A DNA stretch of 14,120 bases from Dehalococcoidia bacterium (GTDB taxonomy: Bacteria > Chloroflexota > Dehalococcoidia > GIF9 > AB-539-J10). The stretch spans positions 1 through 14,120 of the forward strand of contig JALNYR010000060.1 of the NCBI GenBank assembly GCA_023229725.1, in the 5' to 3' direction. A model generated the notes under the pieces. It did not search any database and had not been told where the DNA came from. It saw nothing but the letters and a program-made list of their open reading frames with translations. A program made the translations under genes and the position numbers. How positions within the stretch are numbered: position 1 is the first letter of the stretch; every line of letters starts with the position of its first letter. Below, piece after piece: positions 13,054-14,120 of this stretch.

Positions 13054-14088
13054 ATGACACCGCTCTTCATTGCGGCTTCTGAGTTCGAACGGTTGCTGTC
13101 TGTCTGGTCCGCCGACAGGCCCGTGTATGTGCCTGTTACCCGGGCCGGCTACCGGCACTGGCTGCGCTACTCTCCCGACGCCCCGGTTCGCGCGGAGCTG
13201 GACGGCATCAGGGCCGTCGAGCCGCTCAAGTCGTTCTACTTCAGGGTGCAGGAGAGGGTTGCGACCTATCCCGGCACGCCGGATTCACTCGACGCCGAGC
13301 CAGGGTTCGTCATCGTCGGTGCGAAGCAGTGCGACCTCCGTTCGCTCTTCTGCCTCGACCAGACGTTCGCCTCGTCCGATATTCCCGATCCCTTCTGGGT
13401 AACCAGGCGGGAGAAGGCGCTGGTAGTCGGCGCTGATTGCTCGGACGCCGCCTCGACCTGTTTCTGCACGCTTCTGGGCATGGAGCCGCATCCGCAGGAC
13501 TGTTTCGACCTCTCGCTGGCCGCCGTCGCCGGCGGTTTCGTCGTCGAGGTGGGAAGCGAGAAGGGCGAGAAGGCGCTCAGAGTACAGGGCCTTGAGCTTC
13601 AGACTGCGACCGATGCTCAGCTGGCTGAACGGCAGAAGAATCGTGAGCTGACGCGGGCGGCGGTTGAGGAGCAGAACCGGAAGTACAAGACGAGCCGCTC
13701 GTTCACTGAGCTCGTCACGTCCGGATTCGGCTCGGCAGCCTGGACGCCGTACGTCGGCCGCTGCCGCGAGGATGCCGCATGCCTCGCGATATGTCCGACG
13801 TGTCACTGCTTCGTGTTGTACGACCAGCGCGGCGATGGCTCGAACGAGCGCATCCGCGTGTGGGATTTCTGCTATCTCCGTGGCTACACCCGCTGCGGCG
13901 GCGGCCACAGCGCACGGGCGACCGGCAACGACCGGTTCAAGAACAAGTACGTCAAGAAGTTCCAGTTCTACCCGGCCAAGTACGACGTGGTTGCCTGTAC
14001 CGGGTGCGGTCGCTGCATCGACGCATGCCTTGCCAAGATCGACATGAGGCAGGTTCTCCACGACCTGGAGGAGAGCCGGAATGCGTAA
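13054..14088 (+). CDS. Two-cluster iron-sulfur subunit of HydB/AsrA type
   Basis: A 344-residue cytoplasmic iron-sulfur protein resembling the beta subunit of group 3 [NiFe] hydrogenases (sulfhydrogenase HydB) and anaerobic sulfite reductase AsrA. These pass electrons between an FAD/NAD(P)-binding partner and the catalytic subunits. The family hallmarks are FVIVGAKQCDLRSL (85-98), VVGADCSDAASTCFCT (124-139), CPTCHCF (247-253), RVWDFCYLRGYTRCGGGHSAR (from 268) and a C-terminal cluster C315-x2-C318-x2-C321-x3-C325. In the first cluster motif the second ligand position is Asp: C237-x2-D240-x2-C243-x3-C247. In the second motif the usual Pro after the last Cys is Leu. The only usable start, ATG 13054, has no clear ribosome site. 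The stop overlaps the next gene by eight bases, showing tight coupling. The exact enzyme is undecided because the catalytic subunits are outside the window. Confidence 0.88.
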   Translation: MTPLFIAASEFERLLSVWSADRPVYVPVTRAGYRHWLRYSPDAPVRAELDGIRAVEPLKSFYFRVQERVATYPGTPDSLDAEPGFVIVGAKQCDLRSLFCLDQTFASSDIPDPFWVTRREKALVVGADCSDAASTCFCTLLGMEPHPQDCFDLSLAAVAGGFVVEVGSEKGEKALRVQGLELQTATDAQLAERQKNRELTRAAVEEQNRKYKTSRSFTELVTSGFGSAAWTPYVGRCREDAACLAICPTCHCFVLYDQRGDGSNERIRVWDFCYLRGYTRCGGGHSARATGNDRFKNKYVKKFQFYPAKYDVVACTGCGRCIDACLAKIDMRQVLHDLEESRNA

Positions 14089-14120
14089 TCCGTACGCTCC
14101 CATCGAAGCTCGCATACTCA
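14081..14120 (+). CDS. Start of a probable FAD/NAD(P)-binding oxidoreductase subunit (cut by window edge)
   Basis: An ATG at 14081, preceded by GGAGGAGAG within the end of the iron-sulfur gene, opens a frame that reads MRNPYAPIEARIL to the window edge. Asn-Pro-Tyr-x-Pro near the N-terminus followed by a x-A-x-I strand is the typical opening of the HydG/AsrB-type flavin subunits that follow HydB/AsrA genes. Only 13 codons are visible, so the call rests mainly on this motif and on the eight-base overlap with the upstream partner gene. Confidence 0.6.
   Translation, partial: MRNPYAPIEARIL

Overview
The window is a GC-rich bacterial chromosome segment of ordinary protein-coding DNA with short gaps; no gene-free stretch exceeds 300 bases (the longest is about 0.23 kb between secG and the next gene). 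The set and order leuS-proC, rsmD-coaD, clpC-radA-ispD-ispF resembles, from memory, chromosomes of Chloroflexota class Dehalococcoidia. This assignment is an inference from gene order and was not checked by search. No tRNA, rRNA, CRISPR array, insertion sequence or phage gene is visible.

Layout. (1) 1-2414, plus strand: the C-terminal two thirds of leucyl-tRNA synthetase, then proC. (2) 2415-3797, minus strand: a compact rsmD-coaD-ferredoxin operon that converges on proC with no spare base. (3) 3856-9036, plus strand: a good sigma-70 type promoter, then clpC, radA, ispD and ispF (protein quality control, recombination, and two MEP-pathway isoprenoid enzymes). (4) 9172-10383, plus strand: a small FmdB-type zinc-ribbon protein and a TauE/SafE-family membrane transporter. 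(5) 10390-11452, minus strand: secG followed by a DUF62 S-adenosylmethionine hydrolase-type gene, with a structured secG leader. (6) 11679-14120, plus strand: a redox-flavoured accessory cluster. It holds a ferredoxin-thioredoxin-reductase-like domain in the same open frame as a cyclic-nucleotide-binding-fold protein, an unrecognised 112-residue protein, a two-cluster iron-sulfur protein of the HydB/AsrA type, and the first codons of a probable FAD/NAD(P)-binding partner.

Region 6 is the part most worth attention. The iron-sulfur subunit plus the flavin subunit is the usual electron-transfer half of group 3 cytosolic [NiFe] hydrogenases, anaerobic sulfite reductases and related enzymes; the catalytic subunits would lie beyond the right edge. 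The preceding FTR-like/CNBD reading frame looks like a redox-linked sensor or accessory factor. Specific oddities are an Asp in place of one cluster cysteine in the iron-sulfur subunit, a CNBD lacking the usual phosphate-binding residues, a perfect-consensus promoter inside the cluster, and a Trp at a normally His active-site position in IspF.
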